Source of the DNA: Oceanicoccus sagamiensis
GTDB lineage: Bacteria > Pseudomonadota > Gammaproteobacteria > Pseudomonadales > Dasaniaceae
Assembly (NCBI RefSeq): GCF_002117105.1
Contig: NZ_CP019343.1
Location: forward strand, 1,116,001 to 1,180,000
Length of the DNA: 64,000 bases
Reading direction: 5' to 3'
The notes under the pieces were generated by a model. It worked only from the letters and a program-made list of their open reading frames with translations. It was not told where the DNA came from and made no database searches. The stretch's first letter is position 1. Every line of letters starts with the position of its first letter. This document shows, piece by piece, positions 36,466-45,920 of the stretch. Made by a program: the position numbers and the translations under genes.

Positions 36466-38265
36466 ATGAGTAGCGAAAATACCATCAGACTGAAAGTTCC
36501 TCGGCAGGAACTCGAAAAAAGCAGTTTCTTTGCCGACAGCGGCGCCGCTGTAGACCTGTGGGTTGCTAATCTTCCTATGGCCAATTTAGGCCAGAGTACC
36601 CGCCAACTTTACCAGGCACTGGCTGAGCTTAACCGGGTAAGAATGCTGCCGAATAAGCGCTTTGAGATACTGGAAAAGCTGCGCACCTCAATCTACTTTG
36701 TCAGCAAATCTCTCACCAGACACTATATTAACCAACCGATTGTGCTGCCCGAGCAACCTCGCAAGGTCGCTATACTGGCCCATACCCTGCACCAGCAACT
36801 GGCAACCGGTTATACCATTGTTGCTACCCATACCGCGGCACTGGGTAAGCGCGCAGGCTTTAGTAAGCCCGAATCACTGATAGCCCAGGCACTGCATCGG
36901 GCGATTACCGATCACACCATTAATATGCAGCGCCACTACCAGCTGTATGAACCGATCAATAAGCGGGTTTGGAATGATCTCCACCAGTTTTATGCTCTGG
37001 CCAGACAACAACATATTTTAGACACCGCTATTACTGATACCGAGTTTGGCGATAGCAGTGTTGAGAACTGCTATAAACGCGCCCTGCTGATTGGCTGCTG
37101 TAAACCCAACCAACTGCGCCAGGAAGATCTGCTGGGGATCTTTAAACCCCTGACTGAATGGGCCAGCCTCTGCCCGCTAGGACCGACCAGTAACGATGGC
37201 TTATTTATTATTGATCCCACTGCCGACAAACCTCCGGTCTATCGAGAACTGTTTGAATCTGCGCTTGAACCCGAGTGGTTAAGCCTGGATACCCAACCTC
37301 TGGCACAGCACCTTAAAAAACTCAGGGAAGATGCCAAACCTGATAGCCTTAAAGCCGATGCTGGCAGTTATCAGGTGTCCATTGACCTGCTGGGGCATTT
37401 AATCCTGGCCTGGGATGCAATGAGCAAGCGTACCTTTATGCGGCTGGAAGCCAATGACGAACTGGAACTCTGCGTCGGTTTAAGCGCGACTCATCATTTT
37501 GTCTCCGGTGAATTAAGTTTTGAATCACTGGTCGAAGAGCGCGGCGCCAAGACCTTTACTATGCAGGCCGAAAACCCTTTTATGAAGGTGCAGGCCCAGC
37601 AGCATCGCAATAAAGATGTATGGGACAGCCCTTACGAAGCCAATATGGGCCAAACCAGTGTGTCGCTGGAGTCTATTGAATTCCATATCCGTGACAACGA
37701 ACAGCAAAATAAAGACAACGCCCAGAAGTACCGCAGCCACAGCGTGCAGATGCTTAACTCCAGCGCCCATGGCTACTGCGTAGAATGGCCCCCCGAAGCG
37801 GAAGCCTTTATCAAAACCGGAGAAATTGTCGGTATTAAAGAAGCCAACAGCCATAATTGGAGTATCGCCGTTATCCGCTGGGTTAAGCATGGCGAAGACA
37901 AACAAACACAAATGGGGCTGGAACTTATCAGTCCCAGCGCTGCACCCTATGGCGCTCGGATTGTAAGAAAAACCGGTGCCGCCGCAGAATATATGCGAGT
38001 ATTGGTGCTGCCGGAAGTGGCAGTCAGCAAGCAACCGATCACGCTTTTGACACCACGAGTCCCCTTTAAAACCGGCTTTAAGGTAGTTTTGAACCAACGC
38101 GGCAAAGAAGTACAAGCAACACTGACCAAAAAGCTTAACGAGACCGGCGCCTACAACCAGTTTGAATTTAAACGCCTGGGCACACCCGTTAGTGATGAGC
38201 AGGTCAAAACTGATAACGATGACTTGGCCGGTGATGATTTTGACTCGTTATGGGGCAATTTGTAA
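36466..38265 (+). CDS. PilZ-domain c-di-GMP-binding protein, FimW-like
   Basis: 599 residues. A long helical N-terminal region (about 1-400) precedes a C-terminal PilZ-like domain, where RSHSVQMLNSSAHGYCVEW contains the N-x-S-x-x-G motif; the preceding Arg motif is degenerate. The following gene is fimX-like and then serB. In Pseudomonas aeruginosa the same order holds PA4958 (FimW), fimX, serB, which supports a role in surface sensing and type IV pili. That role is inference from synteny. Confidence 0.75.
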   Translation: MSSENTIRLKVPRQELEKSSFFADSGAAVDLWVANLPMANLGQSTRQLYQALAELNRVRMLPNKRFEILEKLRTSIYFVSKSLTRHYINQPIVLPEQPRKVAILAHTLHQQLATGYTIVATHTAALGKRAGFSKPESLIAQALHRAITDHTINMQRHYQLYEPINKRVWNDLHQFYALARQQHILDTAITDTEFGDSSVENCYKRALLIGCCKPNQLRQEDLLGIFKPLTEWASLCPLGPTSNDGLFIIDPTADKPPVYRELFESALEPEWLSLDTQPLAQHLKKLREDAKPDSLKADAGSYQVSIDLLGHLILAWDAMSKRTFMRLEANDELELCVGLSATHHFVSGELSFESLVEERGAKTFTMQAENPFMKVQAQQHRNKDVWDSPYEANMGQTSVSLESIEFHIRDNEQQNKDNAQKYRSHSVQMLNSSAHGYCVEWPPEAEAFIKTGEIVGIKEANSHNWSIAVIRWVKHGEDKQTQMGLELISPSAAPYGARIVRKTGAAAEYMRVLVLPEVAVSKQPITLLTPRVPFKTGFKVVLNQRGKEVQATLTKKLNETGAYNQFEFKRLGTPVSDEQVKTDNDDLAGDDFDSLWGNL

Positions 38266-38383
38266 AAATGATAAGCACGACCTAATTTTTACTAGGCGCG
38301 GACTCGAATGTTAGTAATAATAGCCCCGCTCATTCTCCACGCAGTTATTCGTATTTCATCCCCCTCAGGACGTCCAGGGATTT

Positions 38384-40468
38384 ATGGCTAGAAAAAGTAC
38401 TATAAAATTATTACTGATCAATGAATCAGATAATGAAGGCGAGCGCCTGATCAGTTTATTCCGCAATGCCGGAAGAGTCGCCAGAGCCCAGCGCGCCAGC
38501 TCAGCGGAAGACTTGCACAGCCTGCTGGAGCAGGAAAACTGGGACCTGTTAATTGCCAATGACAAGCACCCGGAAATTGCTGTTGAGCAATGTCTGGAAC
38601 ATCTTAAGAAGCAACAGAGTGATATCCCCTGCCTGATTATTCGCGATAGCAATGCCGACGCCGCATTGGAAGCTGGTGCCAGTGATGTGGTCAGCAGCGA
38701 CGATGACCAGCGATTAATTTTTGCCGCCTTCCGTGAATTGCGACACCTTGAGACTTACCGAGAACTTTACGCGACTAAAGAAAAACTGAGCGACGCTGAA
38801 GAACGCAGCGAAATGCTGATGTCAAAATCGCAGGATGCCATCGCCTATTTATCCGACGGCATGCTTATCAGCAGCAATCCTCTTTTCTGTCAGCGCTTCG
38901 GCTATGACGACCCCGATGATCTCGACTGCGCACCGATCATTGATCTTATTGACGCTGGCGATCAGGAAAGTTTTAAAAATCTGCTTAAAACCCAGATCAG
39001 TAACGGCGAAGGGAGTACCGATTTTAACTTCACCGGAATCAATCAGGCAGGTGAAGGTTTTTCTGCAGCGATGCGACTTAACAATGCCGTCTTTGATGAA
39101 GAGCCTTGCATCCAACTGACGATTAAAGAACAGGGAGCAGAATCCAACAGCAGCTCAGGTGGCAACCCCGATATCGACCCGGCCACAGGGCTCTATAGTT
39201 ACCAGTATTTTCTATCGCAACTGGAAACCGCCAACCAGCAAGCAACCGCAGGCACTCAGGTATCTACCCTGCTCTATCTTGGCCTGGATAAATTTACCAG
39301 CATTAGAAGCCGCTACGGCATTACTCACGCCTATAACATTTTGTTAGATCTGGCAGAATTTATTCAGGCGAAAAGCGACGAAGCTAACTGTCTGGCCCAC
39401 TACTGCGACGATAGCTTTACTTTATTGATGCCCAATACCGGCACTGAAAAAGCCAAGCAATATGCACTCGATCTGTGCCAGCAAATTTCCGAACATATCG
39501 TAGAAGTCGATGGGCAGTCGATACAGTGTACGGTCAGTGTTGGTCTGGTAGCCATTGATGGAAAATCCCAGCAAGAGGCCAATCAATTAATCGACAATGC
39601 CTTTAGCGCCAGTGAAAAATTGCGGGAAGATGCCGATAACGAAGGGGTTGGCAATGGTGCCGAACTTTATATCCATGTCCGTGAAAAGAAAGCCCTGGGC
39701 GATGCCAACGGTGATGACGAACTGGATGCCTTTATTCAAGAGGCGATTGAAGACGAGCGCTTTACGCTCACCTTCCAACCGGTAGTCAGTTTACGGGGCA
39801 CCAGCGGTGACCATTACGAAGTGCGCACCACCATGACCAGTGATGAGGGTGAAGCATTAGGCCCCAATCAATTTTTGGGCAATATTAATTTCAGCAGTAT
39901 CAATACCCGTCTCGACCGCTGGATATTATTAGAAGCCACCAAAAAGTTATCAGCGCATACTGAAAACGGTCATGATACTCGGGTGATTATCAACCTGACC
40001 AACAATGCCCTACAGGATGAAACGCTAATCCCCTGGCTCAGCGTTGCACTTAAGGCTGGAGGCATTCCTCCACAGGCTCTGATTTTTCAATTTTTAGAAG
40101 CGGATATTACCGACTTTTTAAAACCGGCAAAAACCTTTGCCGAGGCCGTCAAAGACTTAGGCTGCAAAATTTCTATCACCAACTTTGGCAAAGTGGATGA
40201 GCCTTTTAAAGCGCTAAACCATGTCGGTGCCGATTACGCAAAAATTGCCTCTGAGTTAACAGAAGCATTACAAAGTGGTGGTGATACCCAGGAAATAAAA
40301 TCGATGGTAACAACCATCAACGAAAGCAGTACCCAGGCGATTATCAGCGGTGTTGAAAATGCCGCAGCTCTGGCCCATTTATGGCAAATCGGAGTGGATT
40401 ATATTCAGGGCGGCTACCTTGCCGGCCAGTCTGGTGAAATGGACTACGAGTTTACCGATATAGCGTAA
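38384..40468 (+). CDS. fimX: FimX-like degenerate GGDEF/EAL regulator
   Basis: 694 residues, almost the length of P. aeruginosa FimX. Order of domains: receiver-like (about 1-120) lacking a clear phospho-acceptor pattern, PAS (about 145-260), GGDEF (about 275-430) and EAL (about 450-690). The GGDEF signature reads CDDSF and the EAL motif reads EVR, so it should neither make nor cleave c-di-GMP. FimX binds c-di-GMP through such an EAL domain and controls pilus assembly via PilZ/PilB (known in Pseudomonas and Xanthomonas). No pilus genes are in this window. Confidence 0.82.
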   Translation: MARKSTIKLLLINESDNEGERLISLFRNAGRVARAQRASSAEDLHSLLEQENWDLLIANDKHPEIAVEQCLEHLKKQQSDIPCLIIRDSNADAALEAGASDVVSSDDDQRLIFAAFRELRHLETYRELYATKEKLSDAEERSEMLMSKSQDAIAYLSDGMLISSNPLFCQRFGYDDPDDLDCAPIIDLIDAGDQESFKNLLKTQISNGEGSTDFNFTGINQAGEGFSAAMRLNNAVFDEEPCIQLTIKEQGAESNSSSGGNPDIDPATGLYSYQYFLSQLETANQQATAGTQVSTLLYLGLDKFTSIRSRYGITHAYNILLDLAEFIQAKSDEANCLAHYCDDSFTLLMPNTGTEKAKQYALDLCQQISEHIVEVDGQSIQCTVSVGLVAIDGKSQQEANQLIDNAFSASEKLREDADNEGVGNGAELYIHVREKKALGDANGDDELDAFIQEAIEDERFTLTFQPVVSLRGTSGDHYEVRTTMTSDEGEALGPNQFLGNINFSSINTRLDRWILLEATKKLSAHTENGHDTRVIINLTNNALQDETLIPWLSVALKAGGIPPQALIFQFLEADITDFLKPAKTFAEAVKDLGCKISITNFGKVDEPFKALNHVGADYAKIASELTEALQSGGDTQEIKSMVTTINESSTQAIISGVENAAALAHLWQIGVDYIQGGYLAGQSGEMDYEFTDIA

Positions 40469-40490
40469 GGTGGATTATAATCCACCCTAC
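40465..40490. repeat. Single REP unit at the fimX-serB junction
   Basis: GTAAGGTGGATTATAATCC continuing ACCCTAC. The TAA within the variant GTAA foot is the fimX stop codon. The palindrome lies between two convergent genes and may serve as transcript end for both. Confidence 0.85.
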
Positions 40491-40503
40491 GTCATGGTGG
40501 CTC

Positions 40504-41715
40504 TTAGGCTGAATGCCTGTCGCCAATTCCCAATAGATATAAAATACCATCCAAACCTAATGTGGATATAGACTGCTTGGCGGACTCTTTGACAATGGGC
40601 TTGGCTCGAAAGGCAATACCTAAACCGGCGATACTCAACATCGGTAAATCGTTAGCACCATCGCCTACCGCAATAGATTGCTCCAGTGAAATATTTTCTT
40701 GCTGCGCAATACTTTTTAATAACTCAGCCTTGCGAGCACCATCCACAACCTGACCCGTCACATTGCCTGTCACCTTGCCGTCGACAATTTCCAGATCATT
40801 GGCATAGACATAATCAATATCGAGCTTGCGCTGCAAGTACTCACCGAAGTAATTAAAGCCACCGCTGAGTATGGCAGTTTTATAACCCAGTCGTTTTAAG
40901 TTCGAAACCAATTTCTCGGCACCTTCGGTCACCGGCAATGTCTCTGCAATCTTGGCCAGTACCGACTCATCCAAACCTTTTAGCAGGGCAACCCGGGCAG
41001 AGAAGCTTTCGGTAAAATCTAACTCACCGGCCATGGCACGCTCAGTAATTTCAGCCACCTGATCACCAACACCGGCGGCCTTGGCCAATTCATCTATCAC
41101 TTCCGCTTCAATCAAGGTGGAGTCCATATCAAAGACCACCAAGCGGCGATTGCGGCGGAACATATTATCTTCCTGAAAGGCGATATCGATATCAAAGCGA
41201 CTGGTCAGCTCCATGAGCTGGCTGCGAAAAGCCGGACTATCCGCCACTTCGCCACGCACTGAAAACTCAATACAGGCCTTAGTCTGGTCCTGCACGGTAT
41301 CCAGCGGCACACGGCCGGATAAGCGGTCGATACGATCAATATTCAACTGATTATTGGCCACCACCGCGGTGACTGCTGACAAATGCTCAGCGGTAATCAT
41401 TCTCGCTAACAGTGTGACTATATGGCGAGGCTTGCCCTGCCCCTGCACCCAATGGCCGTAGCTCTGTTCATCAATCGGCGAAAAGCGCACCGATAAGCCC
41501 AGCTCATGGGTACGAAATAAAATATCTTTTAATACCGGCGACGATTCTGCCGTGGCGGGTACTTCCACCAAAATACCCAGCGATAAGGTATCGTGGATCA
41601 CTGCCTGACCAATATCGAGGATATTGACGTCATAACCCGCCAGAATTTCAGTAACTGAAGAGGTCAGACCCGGTTTATCATCACCGGCGACATTAATAAG
41701 AATAATTTCTTTCAC
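40504..41715 (-). CDS. serB: Phosphoserine phosphatase
   Basis: About 403 residues from a GTG at 41715, which has AAGG 9 nt upstream and starts at KEIILINVAGDDKPG; a longer reading from 41748 adds 11 unlikely residues. Two N-terminal ACT domains (about 1-165) precede a HAD phosphatase with VFDMDSTLIE (nucleophile and acid Asp), LSGGFNYF and GDGANDLPML. It makes serine from phosphoserine. Two ACT domains are typical of Pseudomonas-type SerB and allow serine feedback. It is divergent from the YtjB-like gene, as in many Gammaproteobacteria. Confidence 0.95.
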   Translation of the reverse strand: MKEIILINVAGDDKPGLTSSVTEILAGYDVNILDIGQAVIHDTLSLGILVEVPATAESSPVLKDILFRTHELGLSVRFSPIDEQSYGHWVQGQGKPRHIVTLLARMITAEHLSAVTAVVANNQLNIDRIDRLSGRVPLDTVQDQTKACIEFSVRGEVADSPAFRSQLMELTSRFDIDIAFQEDNMFRRNRRLVVFDMDSTLIEAEVIDELAKAAGVGDQVAEITERAMAGELDFTESFSARVALLKGLDESVLAKIAETLPVTEGAEKLVSNLKRLGYKTAILSGGFNYFGEYLQRKLDIDYVYANDLEIVDGKVTGNVTGQVVDGARKAELLKSIAQQENISLEQSIAVGDGANDLPMLSIAGLGIAFRAKPIVKESAKQSISTLGLDGILYLLGIGDRHSA

Positions 41716-41879
41716 GGGTTTTAACCTTGTTAAGCAGTAAAACACCACATTACTGTGGTTAGGAAGTTGGCTATTGTAACGGCAGCGGAGGATTGCTCCA
41801 AATATTCACCGGCGTTTTTTCCACCATGGTTTATAATAATTCCCCAGTAGCCCTGCAATGACCCTATATGTTGTGATCA

Positions 41880-43130
41880 ATGCTTAATAAGCTTATCAGC
41901 AAATTCTTACATCTCTCCATTGCTCGTAAAATAGCATGGCTTTGCGCTATCTGTAGCTTGCTAGCCTCTTTGACCCTAATGATGGCCAGCCACCACGGTG
42001 ACCGGCAACTGATTGAACGCAGTAGCCAGCTATTTGGCGACAGCCTGGCCCAGCAACTGGCCAGGGATGCCAGCAACCCGCTGGTACAGGGGGACAAGCT
42101 CAGCCTGCAATCCATCGTCAATAAGTTAGTGGCCAGCCCTATTGTGTTACGCGGCGCCATCTATGATGTAGAAAACCGCCCTATCGCCGAGGCCGGAGAG
42201 CAACAGGCTGATGGCCAGTCCCTATCCGCCTCGATCACTTTTCAAGATAGCATTGCCGGTTATGCGGTGATTACACTGGATGCCAAGCCGTTATTGCAAC
42301 AGGCCGCTAATACCCGCTGGCAACTGGCCTTTTTGGCGCTACTGTTATCGGCTTTCTGTTATTTGCTGGCGTTAATTCCCGCCAGACGATTAACAGCAGT
42401 ATTACTGGATCTGGCGGCCATAACCCGCCTGCCCAAAAGCCGGCGCGACTCCAATACCGGCATTGATTATCCCGGCCAGGATGAGCTGCAACAATTGGCG
42501 GCTATTATTCTCGCCATGCCAGCACCACCGGAGCCGGGCAAAGTGACTATTAGCTCTTCACTGAGCCCCGCCATTTTGGCTATCGAAATCGTTAACCTGA
42601 AAGCGCTGCAACAGGACCCGAATACCCAGCAACTCTCTCAAGGGCTGGCAAAGCTTAAGCAGCAGTTGGAAATGATCTGCAAATTATATGAAGGGGAGCT
42701 ACAGGTTAACCGCAGCAATGGTTTTAGTATCCATTTCAAACCCACTGATGATGAAAATAATTATCCATTCCGAGCACTATGCTCGGGTTATTTAATTGTG
42801 CAATGGATGCAGGACCAGGATCTTTTTACCCTGCATGCGGGGCTGGCGCTGGACGGCAAGTCGGGTAAACATAGCTCGGAGATTGATAAGGATCTGGCGC
42901 TGCAAGCCACCACAGAACAGGCACTGGATATTGCGATTGAAGGCAAGCTGGTGATTAACTCGACGATTTATAATCATGCCAGTGTCGGCAATCGCGTGCA
43001 GAGCAGTATCAGCAATCATACGGAAAAGGTATCTAAAAACAGTAGCCGTATTGTGGAGACCTTACTGGAACCTTATGGCGCTCTGCTTGAGCGCCAGCTA
43101 GAAACCCTAAAGGCCCAGGTTAATCCTTAG
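41880..43130 (+). CDS. YtjB/AhpA-family membrane protein
   Basis: 416 residues. Two transmembrane segments (about 17-34 and 138-158) flank a periplasmic sensor-like loop, followed by a cytoplasmic part that resembles a degenerate cyclase or HAMP-linked module ([23 protein letters not shown], split at the strand). Position divergent from serB matches smp/ytjB of E. coli and PA4961. Function unknown. Its 3' end overlaps that of parC by 11 bp in convergent orientation. Confidence 0.75.
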   Translation: MLNKLISKFLHLSIARKIAWLCAICSLLASLTLMMASHHGDRQLIERSSQLFGDSLAQQLARDASNPLVQGDKLSLQSIVNKLVASPIVLRGAIYDVENRPIAEAGEQQADGQSLSASITFQDSIAGYAVITLDAKPLLQQAANTRWQLAFLALLLSAFCYLLALIPARRLTAVLLDLAAITRLPKSRRDSNTGIDYPGQDELQQLAAIILAMPAPPEPGKVTISSSLSPAILAIEIVNLKALQQDPNTQQLSQGLAKLKQQLEMICKLYEGELQVNRSNGFSIHFKPTDDENNYPFRALCSGYLIVQWMQDQDLFTLHAGLALDGKSGKHSSEIDKDLALQATTEQALDIAIEGKLVINSTIYNHASVGNRVQSSISNHTEKVSKNSSRIVETLLEPYGALLERQLETLKAQVNP

Positions 43131-45393
43131 CCTCAGGGCTAACCACTTCAACACTGTCCACCTTTTGGAAGCCACGGGGTAATTTGTGGCCACGTCGGCC
43201 GCGCTCACCAATATAATGATCTAACTCTTTAAACTTCATATTGACGTGTCGCTTGCCAGCAAAAACTCGCAGGGTATCTTTTTCACGGATAATATTGACC
43301 GACACCATATATTCTTCACGGGCCTGCAATCTTGAAGTAGGAATGCCAATAATCTTATTGCCCTTGCCTCGGCCCATAATGGGCAAATCCGTTAGCGGGA
43401 ATAATAACATCCGGCCCTCGTTGCTAACGGCTACGACAAAGGCGTCTTCAACACTGCTGCCACCCACTCTGGCTGGTTGAATCACCTGGCCACCTTTAGG
43501 CACGGTTAATGCCGCTTTACCGGCTTTGTTTTTGGTTTGCAGATCAGACACTTTGACCACAAAGCCGTAGCCGGCATCGGAGGCTAATAAATATAGATCA
43601 TCCGCCGAACCCATCATCAAACCTTCAAAGCTGGCTCCGGAAGGCGAGTTAATACGGCCGGTTAATGGCTCACCCTGGCCACGGGCCGAAGGTAAGCTAT
43701 GGGCGGCAACGGTATAGGCCTTGCCACCGGAATCCAGTACCACCGCCGATTGATTGGACTTGCCTCTGGCGGCCAAATGAAAACCATCACCGGATTTATA
43801 ATTTAAACTGGCGGGGTCCATATCGTGGCCCTTGGCAGAGCGAATCCAGCCTTTGGCAGATAACACCACCGTCACCGGCTCAGTGGTCATTAATTCTTCT
43901 TCGCTAAAGGCTTTGGCATCGTCACGGGAGACGATCGGTGAACGGCGATCATCGCCATACTGTTCTGCGGCTTCCATCAGCTCTTTTTTAACCAGGGTTT
44001 TTAAGCGACGAGGCGAATCAATCACTTTTTCGAGGTCTTCTTTTTCTTTTTCCAAGGCCTCTTCTTCTTCGCGAATTTTCATTTCTTCCAAGCGGGCCAA
44101 TTGGCGTAACTTGGTTTCCAGAATATATTCCGCCTGCATTTCGACTAAATCAAAACGCTCCATTAAAACCTGCTTGGGCTTTTCTTCTTCGCGAATAATA
44201 CGAATCACTTCATCCACATTAAGATAAACAATCATCAATGCGGCCAAACGCATTAAGCGCTCTTCCACTTTTTGCAAACGGTATTGCAAACGGCGCTTAG
44301 TAGTCTCGGTACGGAACTGCAGCCACTCTTTTAAAATTTTATCCAGTGACTTCACTTCAGGCCGACCGTCAATACCAATCATATTCAGGTTAACGCGGTA
44401 GGTGCGCTCAAGATCGGTAGAGGCAAACAGGTGGTTCATCATCGGTTCAATATCAACACGGTTTGAGCGTGGAATAATCACCAACCGGGTTGGGTTTTCA
44501 TGGTCAGACTCATCGCGCAGGTCGGCCACCATGGGTAATTTTTTGGCGTGAATTTGCTGGGCAATTTGCTCCAGTACTTTTGAGCCTGATACCTGGTGAG
44601 GCAAAGCGGTTACGACCACATCCGTGCCCTCTTTTTGCCATAATGCGCGCATGCGGATACTGCCTTTACCGGTTTGATACAGGTTTTGAATATCCGCCAG
44701 TGGGGTAATGATTTCAGCTTCTGTAGGGTAATCCGGGCCCGGAATATAAGCGCTTAAATCCTCCAGCGTGGCTTTGGGGTTTTCTAATATATGGATGCAG
44801 GCGTTTACGACTTCCCGCATATTATGCGGGGGAATATCCGTCGCCATACCCACGGCTATACCGGTGGTCCCGTTAAGCAATACCGTAGGAACCCTGGAGG
44901 GCATCACCTGGGGCTCATCAAGGGTGCCGTCAAAGTTTGGCTGCCAATCAACGGTACCCTGACCCAATTCGGACAGCAGTAGCTCAGAGAAAGGGGATAA
45001 TTTAGATTCCGTGTAACGCATCGCAGCAAAGGATTTGGGGTCATCACTGGAGCCCCAGTTGCCCTGCCCGTCCACCAGTGGGTAGCGGTAGGAAAAGTCC
45101 TGCGCCATCAACACCATGGCCTCATAGACCGAGCTATCACCATGGGGGTGAAATTTACCAATAACATCGCCCACGGTACGGGCAGACTTCTTGTATTTGG
45201 CGGCCGCTTTTAAACCCAGCTCGCTCATGGCATAGACAATACGACGCTGTACCGGCTTTAAACCATCGGCAATATTGGGTAGCGCACGGTCGAGAATAAC
45301 GTACATCGAGTAGTCCAGATAGGCCTTCTCGGTGTAGCTTTTGAGGGAGATTTGTTCAACGCCATCGTCGGCGATATTGAACTGGTCGGACAT
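43120..45393 (-). CDS. parC: DNA topoisomerase IV subunit A
   Basis: 757 residues. With ParE it decatenates daughter chromosomes. The catalytic Tyr is Y127 in AAMRYTESK. The quinolone-determining region [12 protein letters not shown] has Ser87 and Glu91, equivalent to E. coli Ser80 and Glu84, so no classical resistance change. The C-terminal domain holds beta-pinwheel repeats, ending in the VSPEAKD tail. parE is not in the window. Confidence 0.97.
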   Translation of the reverse strand: MSDQFNIADDGVEQISLKSYTEKAYLDYSMYVILDRALPNIADGLKPVQRRIVYAMSELGLKAAAKYKKSARTVGDVIGKFHPHGDSSVYEAMVLMAQDFSYRYPLVDGQGNWGSSDDPKSFAAMRYTESKLSPFSELLLSELGQGTVDWQPNFDGTLDEPQVMPSRVPTVLLNGTTGIAVGMATDIPPHNMREVVNACIHILENPKATLEDLSAYIPGPDYPTEAEIITPLADIQNLYQTGKGSIRMRALWQKEGTDVVVTALPHQVSGSKVLEQIAQQIHAKKLPMVADLRDESDHENPTRLVIIPRSNRVDIEPMMNHLFASTDLERTYRVNLNMIGIDGRPEVKSLDKILKEWLQFRTETTKRRLQYRLQKVEERLMRLAALMIVYLNVDEVIRIIREEEKPKQVLMERFDLVEMQAEYILETKLRQLARLEEMKIREEEEALEKEKEDLEKVIDSPRRLKTLVKKELMEAAEQYGDDRRSPIVSRDDAKAFSEEELMTTEPVTVVLSAKGWIRSAKGHDMDPASLNYKSGDGFHLAARGKSNQSAVVLDSGGKAYTVAAHSLPSARGQGEPLTGRINSPSGASFEGLMMGSADDLYLLASDAGYGFVVKVSDLQTKNKAGKAALTVPKGGQVIQPARVGGSSVEDAFVVAVSNEGRMLLFPLTDLPIMGRGKGNKIIGIPTSRLQAREEYMVSVNIIREKDTLRVFAGKRHVNMKFKELDHYIGERGRRGHKLPRGFQKVDSVEVVSPEAKD

Positions 45394-45655
45394 AGTTTTT
45401 TCTCTTTCTTATAGGGATAACTTATAGAAATAATTTATGTGAATATTTACTAGGATTATCACTGATAAATCAGCCTGTTACCAGCCATAAAGCCAGCAAT
45501 GTAAGTGTTTTACACACAGCCCTTAGTGGTAATTACGTAGTTTAAAAATCGACCACCGCACTTATACTACAGGTCAATTGCTTGTCAGCAGGAAGCTGTC
45601 AGAAATCACTGGCCCCTAACGAAGGCCCGTTTCAAATTACAGTTCAGGAGATAGT

Positions 45656-45904
45656 ATGCAATCCACCGACAATGTAGTTCAGCTAGACAACTTCAAACGC
45701 GACAACCAACAAGAAATCGTTGACGATATAGGTGCCAAAGCTTTCTTATTTCTGCGCGATGCCGCTGAAGAAATGGGTGTACCGGTAAAGCAAGTCATTA
45801 CTGAACATATGTTAGGGCTGGCGCTGGTCATGAGTGCTGTTGAAGGTACCGCAGAAGCCAAAGCCACCCTGAGAAAGATCGAAGCCCAGCTCGGCTCCGC
45901 CTAG
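45656..45904 (+). CDS. Small conserved-looking protein of unknown function
   Basis: 82 residues, MQSTDNVVQLDNFKRD then helical KAFLFLRDAAEEMGVPVKQVITEHMLGLALVMSAV (two or three helices). A good ribosome site (CAGGAGA, 7 nt) supports it. Not recognised. It is divergent from parC and convergent with the DUF748 gene (16 bp gap). Confidence 0.72.
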   Translation: MQSTDNVVQLDNFKRDNQQEIVDDIGAKAFLFLRDAAEEMGVPVKQVITEHMLGLALVMSAVEGTAEAKATLRKIEAQLGSA

Positions 45905-45920
45905 TCCATCCTCTCTAGCG

